Assembly (NCBI GenBank): GCA_000827495.1
Contig: KN817559.1
Coordinates: 225,381-289,380, forward strand
Reading direction: 5' to 3'
Length of the DNA stretch: 64,000 nt
Source: Hypholoma sublateritium FD-334 SS-4
Lineage: Eukaryota; Basidiomycota; Agaricomycetes; Agaricales; Strophariaceae
In this document: in pieces, positions 11,592 to 23,557 of the stretch
Layout of the letters: each line of letters begins with the position of its first letter
Position numbering within the stretch: position 1 is the first letter of the stretch
Notes under the pieces: model-generated
Seen by the model: the letters and a program-made list of their open reading frames with translations, nothing else
What the model was told of the DNA's origin: nothing
Databases searched by the model: none
Position numbers and translations under genes: made by a program

Positions 11592-13009
11592 GTTTGGTTT
11601 CAGGTGGGGCGGGGAAGCTAGGATGCCAGGGTTTTATGCGAGCATGCAACACGCTTTGCCGTTTCACGTAGGCAAAAGAGGGAAAAGGTAGTTGGACATG
11701 GGATGCATATATCATTGCGCACATTCGTTGGCGGCGCGTGGAGTTCATGTTGAGTCTCTCAGCCGACCATCGAATATCCCAAGAAAACTGTCAAAAACCA
11801 CATGAATTTCCTGAAGGCCGAGGGAGGGGAAGTGGAGACCATGCCTTCTGGGGAGTATATATAGCGTATTTGTCGTTCCATGAGAGATAAGACACGATGC
11901 TCTGGGGCAGCCAGCAGTGGTGGGAAGAACGTTGAGCGTGTGCGGCGTGCTCAGTGTCGTGCAGGAGCTATTTGTAGACCGCGTAAGAAGATAACGCAAG
12001 TCATTTGATCTGTAAAGGTTCTGAATATAAAGCCTACACACACTTAATGGACTGATCGTCATTAATGATTAAATGAACGTACCGTACGTTGTAAATACGA
12101 TTCGCGTAGCTCTGACGTATAAATAAATACATGTAGAACTTCGAGGTCAGGAGGAAAGACGACAGATCACAGGAGTGTCTGAATATCAGCCGAATATGCT
12201 TACTCTGGTGACCTCTTGCTTGCGTGCTGGTTTTGTATCCGAGCCCGTCCCGGTGTCCCAGGACTACATATGGTTGGAACGAGGGATTGATTGTATATAC
12301 TTCCGAGTCTGCTCTCATGTTTTTCCGAGCGCAGCCCAAGCACTTATTGCATAATTACAGCTTGACGGTTGAAAATCTGATACATGAACGTTATCGCCCA
12401 ATCATGTCGTTGGAGAGTCTCCTCTTACCGGCAACCAATTGAAGGGTAGAAAGACTGGACCTATGAGCGTCCCAGCCCGGGTTACGGAACCGGAGTTAAG
12501 CTGGGACTCCCGGTGGCGGAACTTTAGCCACGTGGCGAGAGCCGCCAAGCAAGCATCTCTCCTCCGCTTCCAACCACATCTTTTCTCGACTCAAGCTTCG
12601 AAGTAACATACCCTGGCCCAGAATACACTCAAATCTTATGTCAAAATGGCCCCTAGAGAAATCCTGCTACAGCTGAAATACTGTGGATAACAGGTGGAGG
12701 GCTCTCCTGATGCTATTATGATCGCACAGTCGCCTTCATGCCGCTCCATATCGACCGACTACAAATTAACAGGTCCAGGCCGTGGTCTATGCGGAGTATG
12801 ACTGGTCTTCCGCGAATATCACTCGTCTAGACCAAAGTACGTTTTTCACAGGCATGCGATTGGCAAGCCAATAAAAGCATGGACGAAACTCTGAAATTTT
12901 TCAAAGACACCGGACCTTTCTCCAAGACGTCACCGTTCAGCGTCCGCCACGATTCGTTCCAGTGGCACCAAAACTTGCACCAAGCAGGAAAAACAGCTGT
13001 TTCACCCTC
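11592..13009. other. Intergenic, no gene supported
   Basis: 1.4 kb between the lysozyme start and the F-box gene start. Only short spurious frames are present. A GC-rich patch at 12470-12560 includes a CACGTG palindrome at 12529-12534, about 480 bp before the F-box gene. Confidence 0.5.
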
Positions 13010-14686
13010 ATGCAGCCCACCACAATGGACCTAGACACGCCGACAGAGCGCAATCTGCTCAGCATGATGCCGCCAGAGATGCTGGGCGAAATCTTCACCT
13101 ACTCATCCTTCCACAGCCCCGACGCGCCTCTCATTCTCGGCGCTGTGTGCAGCGCCTTTCGCCATGTCGTGCGCAGCACACCGGAAGCTTGGACGCGTCT
13201 ACATCTTGAAGCTGCCTCGCCAACCCTCTCGCTCGCCACAGAAGGGTGCCCCGATGCGCGATGGGCCCGAAAGTCGGAGCTATTCTTTTCAATGGCGGGT
13301 GTTTGTCTCGTCGACCTGCATGTCCAGATAATCGCGTCTGTCTTTGCGCCGTCCGTCCCTGCAGGAGCCAAGTCCCCCGAGCCAATCACGGCGACATTCT
13401 TCACGGACCGCAAGGCTCTAGGCCAATGGGACGGTCAGCTGGCCCGTCTGCTGCACCAGCACCGTCACCGGATCCATGGGCTTGCACTGCACTCAACCAC
13501 AGTCGACGAAGCCGAGCATTTCTTCACAGCCCTCTATCCGCCGCAGTCCAGCTGTGGTGCCACAGATCACCCTCGGCTGCCGCTCGAGTCGCTCAGCTTC
13601 CATGCTTCGTCGGACGGTGTACACCGATCCCTGGCCCTAAATTTGGCACATCTTCGGCATAAACACAAGCCAGCCACGCGCGTCTCGCTGTCACATTGCC
13701 ACTTCCCCAACCTCTCCCACCTAAAATTCGTCAACCACCCCCTTCCTGACATCATCAGCGATGGCGATGGCCTGACGCGAGCGCCGATGAACAACGCACG
13801 CAATCTACGCACGCTGAGCGTTGTGTACCCCATCCGCTTCGCACCGATCTCGGTTGATCGCATCCTGCAGGTCCTAGGTTCGGCTCCGCTTCTGGAGAAG
13901 CTCGAGATCGAAGCACGCGTGATCGATACCACATCACCTTCCCCGGCGACACCATCCACCCCGACATCTCCCTTATCTTCTGCCACGTCCTACTTCAGCG
14001 CGCCCGGCTCCCCCACCCCCGCGCCCGGACCGCAGGCCGACCTCATCGCCCTCCCCTTCCTCACGCACCTCGCGCTGCGGATCAACAGCCTCCCCGCGCT
14101 GCTCAGCCACCTCCTCCTCCCCTCGCTCGACACGCTGCGCATCGACGACCTCGACGGCAAGCGCAGCCGCGCCGCCGCGCAGACCGCCGCCGTCCTCCGC
14201 CAGCTGCTCGTGCGCATGGAGCTGCCCTGCGCCGCCGCCCCGCGCCCCGCGGGCCTGCGCGTGCTCGACATGTGCGGCATCGCGCTCGCCGGCGCGCCGG
14301 GCGAGCGCAGCGCCGCCGAGGCCGCCGCGGTCTGGGCGTGGTGCGTGCGCCGCATGCGCGCGCTCGAGGAGCTGCGCGCGGCCCGCGTCGACACCGCCGC
14401 GCTGTGGGCGCTGATCACGCCGCCGCTGCAGGCCGCGCCGGACGACGTCGCGCTCCCGCATCTGCGCCGCCTCGCGATTGTCGATTCCGGTCCGGTGGTG
14501 CAGGCCCCCGCGCCCGACGCGTTCTCGCTCTTCCTCGGCCGCGGGGCGCCGCGCTCCCCGTCGCCATCGCCGCAGCTCGGCCCTTCGGCCGCTCCGGACG
14601 CGCAGCCGACGTGTGGTTCGCTACTCAAGTTTCAGCTGCGCAGGCCCGAGGTGCACGTCGACTATCGCCTGGTGCAGAGTGAATAG
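13010..14686 (+). CDS. F-box protein with leucine-rich tail
   Basis: Single-exon gene, 558 aa from the first ATG (13010); another ATG follows at 13025. The F-box lies near residues 15-60, starting around LLSMMPPEMLGEIFTYSSF and running through a VCSAFRHVV segment with the usual Trp (EAWTRL). The remainder has irregular leucine-rich features (LRTLSVVYPIRF, LEKLEIEARVI, LLLPSLDTLRIDDL), the common agaricomycete F-box architecture. Such proteins are substrate receptors of SCF ubiquitin ligases; the substrate is unknown. The 3' half (about 13980-14680) is very GC-rich and strongly GC-biased at third codon positions, unlike its AT-rich flanks. That bias creates long antisense open frames that are artefacts. 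Confidence 0.85.
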   Translation: MQPTTMDLDTPTERNLLSMMPPEMLGEIFTYSSFHSPDAPLILGAVCSAFRHVVRSTPEAWTRLHLEAASPTLSLATEGCPDARWARKSELFFSMAGVCLVDLHVQIIASVFAPSVPAGAKSPEPITATFFTDRKALGQWDGQLARLLHQHRHRIHGLALHSTTVDEAEHFFTALYPPQSSCGATDHPRLPLESLSFHASSDGVHRSLALNLAHLRHKHKPATRVSLSHCHFPNLSHLKFVNHPLPDIISDGDGLTRAPMNNARNLRTLSVVYPIRFAPISVDRILQVLGSAPLLEKLEIEARVIDTTSPSPATPSTPTSPLSSATSYFSAPGSPTPAPGPQADLIALPFLTHLALRINSLPALLSHLLLPSLDTLRIDDLDGKRSRAAAQTAAVLRQLLVRMELPCAAAPRPAGLRVLDMCGIALAGAPGERSAAEAAAVWAWCVRRMRALEELRAARVDTAALWALITPPLQAAPDDVALPHLRRLAIVDSGPVVQAPAPDAFSLFLGRGAPRSPSPSPQLGPSAAPDAQPTCGSLLKFQLRRPEVHVDYRLVQSE

Positions 14687-14990
14687 ATGATCTATACGGC
14701 GGGGTAATAACATTATTTTGTCTTGTTCAACAACATCTTTCCCTTGCTTTCTGTTTCGTGTTGACTCGACTGCATATATTTATCTTATTTTATTTCAAAA
14801 AATGTACATCACAACTCCCTTAGCCCGCGCCATATGTTGTAGTACATTATTCATTATTGGAATTTAGCATTCGCATCTATTCGATTGCCACCACTGAGGT
14901 AGTCCGAAAAGGAGGCTGGTTATTGGCACAATCGCTACGATACAAATTGTGATAAATGAATTCCACCAATGATGAAGCATAAATGATAGT
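14687..14990. other. Convergent 3' spacer
   Basis: 304 bp between two convergent stop codons (F-box gene and GWT1). AT-rich, consistent with two 3' UTR/termination regions. Nothing else was seen. Confidence 0.5.
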
Positions 14991-16936
14991 TTAAACCTTT
15001 GTTTTTCTCCGCGCCTCGAGCACCCACGGCACGCCACACACCACGAGCGAGTACACGCTCAGCACGACCATCGCGCGGACATCAGACATGTACATAGTCG
15101 CCATGCTCAGATTCACCGCACCCGTAAGCACATTTGCCTGCCCTTCCAATCAGCAACCCGCCTCACCTCCCAAGGGAAACACGTACCAGGAGAAACACCG
15201 CAAGGCTGTGCCGATTGACAACCTCCAGCAGCCACGGCGGGTTCCCGCGCGCTACCACCGCCTCCTGCGGGACAGACGGTGGCGCCGCGGTGCCCAGCGC
15301 AGGCCCCCTTTTAGCCGTGCCCTTCCGCGGCAGTGCGAATATCCAGATGTCGAGCACGGCGAGGTAGCCGAGCAGGAAGGACGTGTTGAACGCGGCGATC
15401 CAGAGGATGTACGAGATGTTCACCTGCGGGAGAGGCGGGATCAGGTCAGCCGTCGTACGCGTACAATGGAGGGCAGGGGGGCACGCACGATCCGCCGCGA
15501 GATGCCTGCGCCCGCGCTCCACCGCCCGTCCACGCGGGTGAGCCGTGCGAGCCCGAGCAGGCTCCACCATAGGATGGCGTATGCGCAAAGCTCCGTCGCC
15601 ATCTTGCCGGTCTGGCGTGGGGCTGACAGGTCTGGGACGGCGTCGGCGGCGTCGCTCGAGCGTCGCTTGTGCGGTCGGCTCTGCGGGGCAAGGGCGGCTT
15701 GTCGCCGGCGGAAGAAGGACGGGGAGGGCGGGAGGATGAGGGTGCCCACGGAAAGCCCGAGCAGCTGGATTGCGAGGTAGCCTGTGGGAGGGTGAGGAAT
15801 GCTCGATGTGGTTGGTGAGCGTGCGTACCTGGTAGAGATACTAGCCCTTCTTTGTTCGCGCTGATCAGCGATGAGCGTGGGGCGGACAGAACATAGTCCC
15901 GTAGGTGTAGTTGGGTCAAGGCAAACTGTTGGACTGGAGAAGATGAGGGGAGTGCGAATTTTTCAGCTATAGGCTCACCTAGCCCTACAAGAACGGCGAC
16001 TGCTGATATCGGTAGCAAGAGAAACAGAGGATGGAGCACGACTTGAAGGATGGGTAGTAGAGCAAGCGTGATGAAGAAGTTCCAATGAACGCCGTATTCC
16101 GTGACGTGTTCCTGCGATGTTGTTGAATATTTGTAGAGAATAGGTTTGGGGGATAGCTCACCGGGTATTCCGTCCCCTTCACAAGCAGTACGCGGATAAC
16201 ACCCAATGCGATGATAGGCAAACACTTTCTGGTGACATTGAATAGTTTTGGAATGAGTGGGCCGGTGAGATACTTCGGATCTCTTACGAGCGGAATTGCA
16301 GAGACAATTCCTTGTGAGAAGACGAAGGAACCGACGCCCAGATCCATCTACTTCAAGTTGGTCAGATCCGTGTGACGGCGGTAAACGGAACGCACCAACG
16401 ACACCCCGAACGTCTCGCATTTCGCCAGAGAACGCGGAAAAACAGGAAAGTCCACGGCAAGAATTGAGAGCACCGTCATCAGCATCATATGCGCGCGATA
16501 GGTCGTTAACGCCGGCAAAGGCGGAATCTTCGGCCTGTAGGTAGCTTGGTGAGGCTGTGACGGCGATGGCGGGACGGTCGACGGCAACGAGGTGCCCGAT
16601 CCTGTTCTTTCCGCCTGCAAAACGATGCCTAGAGGGACTGCTAGTCCGACAACCAGATACAACGGCTTCTCCGCGGCAACAGTCATCGCAAGTAGCATTG
16701 GTAGGACTAGCAGGGCCCATGACGACAGAAAACCAGTGGTATAAGGCGTAGGTATGCGCGTTCTAATGGCCGCATATAATGATACTGATACCTGGGTGAG
16801 TATGTCAATATTTAGATGATATCCTGTGGTATGTGCGTACCAGTGCGACGAGACATATGAGGTTGATGTGCATAATGGAAGAGCCTGTCATCCCGGAGAC
16901 AAATGTCTCTTTTTCCTGTTTGTAGTTCCCCGCCAT
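14991..16936 (-). CDS. gwt1: GPI-anchored wall protein transfer protein Gwt1 (inositol acyltransferase)
   Basis: ER membrane enzyme that acylates the inositol of glucosaminyl-PI during GPI-anchor synthesis. Predicted 530 aa, eight exons: 16936-16841, 16791-16396, 16347-16162, 16111-15979, 15933-15829, 15781-15489, 15423-15187, 15137-14991. All junctions are GT-AG and in frame. Recognition rests on the N-terminus ([13 protein letters not shown]), the hallmark [15 protein letters not shown] and [14 protein letters not shown] segments, [18 protein letters not shown] and the C-terminal [16 protein letters not shown]. Many hydrophobic helices fit the roughly 13-span topology known for the family. 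A low-complexity Pro/Ser loop lies between helices in exon 2, and a basic Arg/Ser-rich loop in exon 6 is longer than in yeast. The gene looks intact and its convergent neighbour is unrelated. Confidence 0.95.
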
Positions 16937-18977
16937 GATTAGGATTAATTTGAGATACAATGCGCCAGTCGCATGACCTGAGTGCGGTGAGGAATCTGGA
17001 TACTGCTTAGGAAAATAGGTTGACGAGAAGGAGGAATGCCAACGAAATTCGAATCCCTCGATCCGGAAATTGGCAGTAAGTAAGTAGATCACGGGACTTT
17101 TTTGATCTCTTAACTGCCACAAAACTTTTGCAAAACTTCGACTCAAAAAAATTATGCACATCAAATGCAGTGTGCACCAAAAATGCACGGTATGTACTGC
17201 CATTGATACAAGTGAGTCAGACTGGGCTAAGTATCATAAGCACAACTATATATGTAATCAAATAACCCAACCAATTTTTGGCCGTCAAGTGACATCTAAG
17301 TATCTTTGAACTTGTGGTGACGGATTCAAGACGGATTTGAGATTCTTCAAACTTGGCTCAATCATCCCACGATTCAATACGTGCGCCGCCATATGTTCCT
17401 ATGGAAATTGCCTCCCAGACGAAGCAGAAATTTTATCTTTCGCTTTGGCAGGGAACCAGGATTCAATCAACGGTCCGGCCAACGTGATTCAATGACTCAA
17501 AACCACGGAACAGTTGCTGGTGAGGTGAATACATACAACGCTTATCTCGGCTCTTGCTTTCTGAGTCATTCTCGAAGCTTGACGCCAATACCGGCCCAGG
17601 CCTACCTTTCTTGGGCAGTTAGATGCCAGATTCGGCATGACCACTGTCGGTATGTATTCCCGCCGGAATTAGGCCGGAAAATGTCTGAATAACTTGAGAG
17701 CGATCAGGACGTGAAGTATGCGTCGCGTTCCAACCCCTAGCTCGTATATCGTACAATCACTAGGAACAACACAGACTTTCCACATACGCATTCGCATATT
17801 GTGATAATATTATGGAGCCTGTCATAGGTATACCCTGACTCATACTAGCCCACGGCCCAATGGCGCATCTTACAGACAGTACCATCTTTTGGAAAGCCTG
17901 TCCATTCCAACGCATTGCCTTTTGCAGTGAGTGGGCTAGAATTGCAGAGCCTGTATACCCTGGCTCTGGAATTATAAAAGAGCTTTGAATTTATTCGAGT
18001 CACATAACCAACACTTTCGCCACTCCGAGTAATAACCTCTATCTACACGACATGTACACTTTCGCACGCCCACCCCGCCCAATTCCTCCCCCTCCCCCCA
18101 TCGGCGACGGTCCAAGAATTCCTCGGGGCGGACGTTAACATGATCTCGCCTGAAATAGTCGTAAGTCTTGTCATAACATCATGTACCCTTGACTCGACTG
18201 ACCCCACCACTCCCCAAACAAGGCAGTCAATTATATTCCTGTAGCCCGACAGCGTCTCATCAGACAGGCAGCTCCAGCCGTCCCGGAAACCCACTGCAGC
18301 GATACCACTAGCCAGCCTGGAAACCCATCAGTGGTACTCTTCCACGATATACCCTCCCACAACCTTTGCATATATATTTCTCTACATCATCGATTCCGCG
18401 CATCATCATCATATACCCCAACTCTCACAAATCAAGCCCATCAGTTCATCAGTAATTTTGCAACAAATTCGACACGGACATTCCCCGAGCGGAAAATAAT
18501 GCAATCCTACCTACCATGATATAACATCTCGGACTACGTCTTGCTTCTTCGTCATTCCACACATATTAATTCCCTCATAGACAATACGACAGACAAAGAT
18601 CCTATAGACACTGATACATAGTCACCATAGTAATTTACGATAACGCGACTCTTTTGTAATGGACCCACCATGACATTTACGTATTCATGTTCCTCGATTT
18701 CGTGACATTTTCCTAGTATACATCAATTTGTATGAACCTTACCTACTGAATACATTCATGCCACGCATCATTTCTCTGACTGAGATGCAGAAGTTACTGA
18801 TGACGACACTTCAGGGATCTGCAGTTCATCGGATTCTCTCTTCAATCGACGTTAACTATTTACCTCAAGGTTGCCTCATGGTGTCATGGACCAACAACGC
18901 AATGATCACTCATTAAGCGCCCGCCTGAGTCAGTCTTGAGTAAGTGCGACGTTCAAAATATTGGCATTCGCCATTTA
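16937..18977. other. Intergenic, possible unidentified promoter
   Basis: About 2 kb without a recognisable gene. A good TATA box (TATAAAAG, 17973-17980) sits 72 nt before an ATG at 18052. That ATG opens only 28 codons of proline-rich sequence, so either a small spliced gene or a relic may be present. The open stretch around 18225-18519 has no family match. Confidence 0.35.
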
Positions 18978-20255
18978 TCAAAGAACAATCGTCTTTCCCT
19001 CCGCTATGCTCCGCTTCACCGCATCCAAAACGTGGTGGTTCTTGACCGCATCGTCGATGGTTGCGTACGGCTGGTCCCCGCTCGCGTACGCATCCCACGC
19101 GGCGCCGATGATACCCAGCGCGCCGCTTTCTACCCCGGCGATCTCGACCTTCTCGCCGTTCAGGGACACCGTCGGGTTCGCTATGTTCATGAACGTGAAC
19201 TCGTCGGACTCGACGCGAATGGAGCCCTCCTCGCCGTCGATCTCCCATAGGAGGAGCCTGCGCCCCGGCGTTTTCTTGTACCCCGTGCGCCAGGTTATGC
19301 TGGCGAGCGCACCGGACTTGAGCACGCCGGAGATGGCATAGTGGTCCACGATCGTGGCGGCGAGAGTTTTCCCGGTGGGATTTCCGTCGGCGCCCACGAT
19401 GGCCGCTGTGGGGTAAATTGTGGTAGCAGTAGCATTTATCGTGCTAAAATCGCCTAGAACGAAGGTCAAAGAGTCGAGCTGGTGTCCCACACCGATGCTT
19501 AGTGGCGTCGCACCTTTACAATTCCCATAGATGTTAGTCCGACCACGACGCGAAGTAAATAAGTTATGTTACCATTGGTACTGTCCACTCCGTATACGTG
19601 CGCTTCGGATACGATAGGCGGCCAGAAATTAGAATCTCGGGCGACGAGGCCGATCTTTACGAGTTTGGAAGAGACCCCATTTCCCTATAGTAGTTTCCCG
19701 CTTACCATAACTGTTGATCGCACTGTTCCAATTGCACCGGATTGCACTAATTCTTTAACCTATATAGTATAACCTATCCAGGAAATTATTACGAAGATAA
19801 CATTAACATGCGCGTACCTTCTTGATCACGGGCGAATGCCGCCCTTGGAGGCCGATGATAGACTTGACACCTTGTCTATGCGCCGCCGCTTGGATCTCGA
19901 GCGTCTCTTCCAGCCCACGGCCGGCGGGCCACTCGAGGAAGAAATTCTTCTTCTGAGCGATGGCAGGTAGGACCGCGTCCTTGTGGTGTGGTGTTTTTAC
20001 TGACACGACGACAAGGTCGACGTCAGGGTCGGCGGCGATGAGCGCGGTGTTCCCGTGGTAGGCCTTGACATCGTTCCCAAGCTGGGCAGTGTACTTCTCA
20101 GCAGAAGCTTTAGCTGACGTTTCGTTGGTGGTCGAGACCGCTACGAGCTTATATTTGGTCTGGATCGAAGGTTGAAAGAGAGCTGGACCTAGGTTTGCGG
20201 CCGCCCACCCTGTGGCGGAAAGGCCGACGAAGCCTACCCTGATGCGTGAGGGCAT
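18978..20255 (-). CDS. Gal80-like Gfo/Idh/MocA-fold protein A
   Basis: Predicted 369 aa, exons 20255-19818, 19759-19706, 19654-19573, 19513-18978. The N-terminal Rossmann fold starts with IRVGFVGLSATGWA. The C-terminal domain carries GVGHQLDSL and WRTGYKKTPGRRLLLWEI. The canonical EKP motif of active Gfo/Idh/MocA dehydrogenases reads EWP here (FFLEWPAGRG), as in yeast Gal80, followed by the Gal80-like IIGLQGRHSP. The catalytic lysine is therefore absent, and a regulatory or ligand-sensing role is as likely as dehydrogenase activity. Intron positions and phases are identical to those of the two paralogues at 30.3 and 32.1 kb, which shows recent duplication. No secretion signal was seen, so it is probably cytosolic or nuclear. 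Confidence 0.88.
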
Positions 20256-21493
20256 AGTGTCAATTGAATGGCAGCAGATTCAGATGGTTTATATGAGGAA
20301 TGATAAGGAAACCCCGCGCGAAGGCTCCGTCCGCAGAAATTACTTTCCACGCAAGCTCAGTGGTGGAGACTCTGATGAGCGAGTGATCACAGGTTTCTAT
20401 TTTCGTTCAATCAGCCTTTGATCAGCCTGCCGAGTTCTTTCAATTGTGGAATTACTTGACATACCCGATAGTAGAAGATGTCATTGACTTCTGCTTCCCA
20501 ATGCCCATTGAATTGCATAGGGCTAGCGCGGCATACTACCGTGACCAATTACATGTCTCTTTCTGTAATTCCTCGCTAAAAATTGAATGTTAATTCTGGT
20601 CGTATGAAGCACAATAGGTGTGAACCTGATATGGCAGTAAGATATACTTACTGCACCTGCCAGGCAAAGTATTCTACGTTCATAAATCGAAAAAACCGAA
20701 GTCGTTAGGCAAGCACGTTGCTTGATACTGCATAAAGTTTACCACATAAAATGTAGCATGTACTACTTCCTGTGTTGAAAAGACACGTCTTGGTCAATAA
20801 TATCCAGGCGTGTTCCGATTATGTATTTATAGATGTCGAGTAAATGGAAGATATATTTGAGCATCGAAGACAGAAAACCCGGTGAGAATCGTGAAACCAT
20901 GATAGCTAGAGAGAAGAAAAGAATTTAGAACACTATTACTAACAGAACTTTGAAAAAACGGACCAACTACTTAGTGGAAATGCCCAAGCCAGGTTGGAGT
21001 GATCTGTGAGTGCCAGTTCGGGTGAAAATACTACGCGCAAGATCAAAACACCCGGGCATCTGGATCTGCAACTATTGCGCAATACGTATGCAATATAGAG
21101 GGGCATTCCCAGCTTGTTCCCAGCCAAGACGTTCTCTAGATATTCCGATTCAGTGGCTTTAAATGACGTTTATTCACTTGTTAAACTTCGTCTGAAGTTA
21201 TACATAGTATTACGTCCCAGCAAAAATCTTACTGTCCACATGCGAATAGAACCGATAGATGAATTCCAGGGCACAAGGCTTTTACAAGGCTTTTACCAAC
21301 GCTCTCGCAAGGCTACACACGGTCTAGAGAAGGTCACCGAATGAATATGATTCGTTCGAGCTAAACAGGAGCACGTGTGCTCTCGTGGTCGGCATTACGC
21401 AATGACTTACATATCGATCGATAGTATTAAAGGCAAATACGAGGTGTTTCTAAGCATCTTGCCTTCGCCCACAATCATCTCAGAAATTTCAGC
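20256..21493. other. Divergent intergenic region, no gene supported
   Basis: 1.24 kb between the start codons of Gal80-like gene A and MnSOD. It presumably holds both promoters. No convincing frame or repeat was seen. Confidence 0.5.
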
Positions 21494-22264
21494 ATGTCTA
21501 ACACTCTTCCCCCCCTCCCCTACGGGTATGACGCCCTCGAGCCCTATATCTCGACCGAGATCATGACTCTCCACCACACCAAACATCATCAGACCTACGT
21601 CACTGCGCTGAACGCTGCTGAGGCGTCGTACGCCAAAGCATCGACCCCCAAGGAGCGAATTGCTCTTCAAGCCGCTCTCAAATTCAATGGAGGAGGTATT
21701 TGACAGAATATTTTTCTCCGATCAAATGGTGATCTTATCATTCGCGTCAGGACATATCAACCACTCTCTTTTCTGGAAAAACCTCGCACCCTCAGCGGCC
21801 GTTAACAAGGGCACTGGTGGTGTCCTCAAAGATGGTCCTCTCAAGGCCGCAATTGAAAAGGCGTTTGGATCTCTCGATAACTTGAAGAAGCAGTTCAACA
21901 CGACCACTGCTGGTATTCAGGGATCTGGCTGGGGATGGCTCGTAAGCATACAACCGAGACAGTGCTATTTCTGGATGCTCATGTTTTGAATAGGGTGTCA
22001 ACCCCACGACCAAGGTTCTCGAAGTTACCACCACCGCCAACCAGGATCCTCTCCTGACTCACGTCCCTATCATCGGCGTTGATATCTGGGAGCACGCCTT
22101 CTATCTCCAATACAAGAACGTCAAGGTCGACGTAAGTGGACCCTTTTTCTCATCATAAATGTTCTAATTCTCTGCCGCAGTACCTTGCCGCTATCTGGAA
22201 TGTCATCAACTTCGAAGAGGCCGAAGCTCGCTATGTCGAAGCTGTTGGATCTTCTAAGCTCTAA
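21494..22264 (+). CDS. Manganese superoxide dismutase, apparently without mitochondrial presequence
   Basis: Predicted 204 aa, exons 21494-21695, 21751-21941, 21994-22131, 22181-22264. Dismutates superoxide to hydrogen peroxide. Metal ligands are visible: His in the [12 protein letters not shown] helix, His in HINHSLFW, and Asp and His in [19 protein letters not shown] and the NFEEAEARY tail are also typical. The first residues ([18 protein letters not shown]) go straight into the catalytic domain, with no amphipathic targeting peptide. A cytosolic isoform is therefore inferred; cytosolic MnSODs are known in fungi. No upstream exon with a good donor was noticed, but an alternative 5' exon cannot be excluded. 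All active-site residues are present. Confidence 0.95.
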
Positions 22265-23557
22265 GCAAATTAACCATGTACTTTTATTGACATCGACGTG
22301 AATCAAATAGCTGTAGTATGTGTCAAGCATGTGCTTCAGAGTCTCCAGGCCGTATGTAGCGCAAGCACTATCATGCAAATTCAAGTGTTAGGCTTATCTT
22401 ATCAGCTAGCCACGGTGTCGGGGCCGCCCGGAGAACCGGCCAACTCACCGGCTCAAGGTCACGGGCCTCGGTGACGTAACTAATATCTAACAATAGAAGT
22501 AGCTTATTACCCCCGGTACCTCTTCGCGAGTCCAACGGCTTGAATGACTCCAATCACGCTCGCGGTGTAGAAAAGTTTTTTGAAAAGTTCTTAGGCTTCT
22601 ATAAAAGTATGCGAAACTCAGATGGAACGGAAAACACCAGTCCTGGAAATAGGATGGTTGAGGACAGCACAGTCATCTCCTCGGTTGTACGCCAGGTCAC
22701 CAACCTTAGATGTTGATGTAGTACGTACATCAGTAGATAATCGTTTGAACATTTGAATGGTTCCACAATATCTTGATGCACACATATCCAGACGTCGAGG
22801 CGCTACTTCTCCGCACCAACTTTAACGACTTGCAGACCATTGTTCGTGCCAGTCTTACTCACAACAGCTCACAACTGACATAACTGATCAAATGAAGTCG
22901 ACATACCATCAATCGTGGCTGATTTCAACTCCGCGGCTCCCTGAAAAGGTACTGTTATACCTTCCACTTGAGATACGTCCTGAGAAGGATCTCACACGTG
23001 GGGAATTGCTCTGTCCGTAGTTTACATACCACACGTTCTGCTAATTGGTATTCTGACTATGACATGGTATGCAAAAGGACCGTCGATCAAGTCCATTGAC
23101 AAGTATCGGCACTGCTCAATCACTGCCCCGGAGACCATGATTGACCCGAAACGGACGTCTCGAGTATTTCTCTTACAATTGTTCATCTCAATTGCCGTGT
23201 TTCCGCGGTCAAGTGTCCTGGGGCTGTAGCTTTACTGCTCCATCATCGTTATCGATCATGCTCAAGTAGCCATTTCCCGGTATGCGTGTCGTGACGCACC
23301 CTTCGCCCTGAGCGTCAAAAGCGCTCACGGGCGCAATACTAGGCACCTCGTTTCTTTCCTCTTTCTACTCCCATCTCCTTCTATAGGCGGGGTCTTCCGC
23401 CAGGGCCTTGAGCTCAAGTAAAGGCCAGTCACACATTTTACCTCCTTCCTTAATCCACAGTGCACCCACCGACAATATCTTCTTGAAATTAGACTTCCTT
23501 CGAGAAGCAGAAAAGTAAATCAGGACAATAGTCACCCTTGAAGGTCGCCGATCCCAT
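22265..23557. other. Intergenic, no gene supported
   Basis: 1.3 kb between MnSOD and the second F-box gene. Only short frames on both strands, with no family signature. Confidence 0.5.

Noticed and set aside
13973..14628. Long antisense frames over the F-box gene
   Set aside because: Arg/Ala-rich artefacts of the GC-rich third positions of the sense gene.
15446..16720. 424-codon minus-strand open frame
   Set aside because: Another frame over GWT1 exons and introns. The true GWT1 motifs are in the other spliced frames.
17040..17060. TTCGAATCC box resembling a tRNA T-arm
   Set aside because: No acceptor stem, D-arm or anticodon arm could be built around it on either strand.
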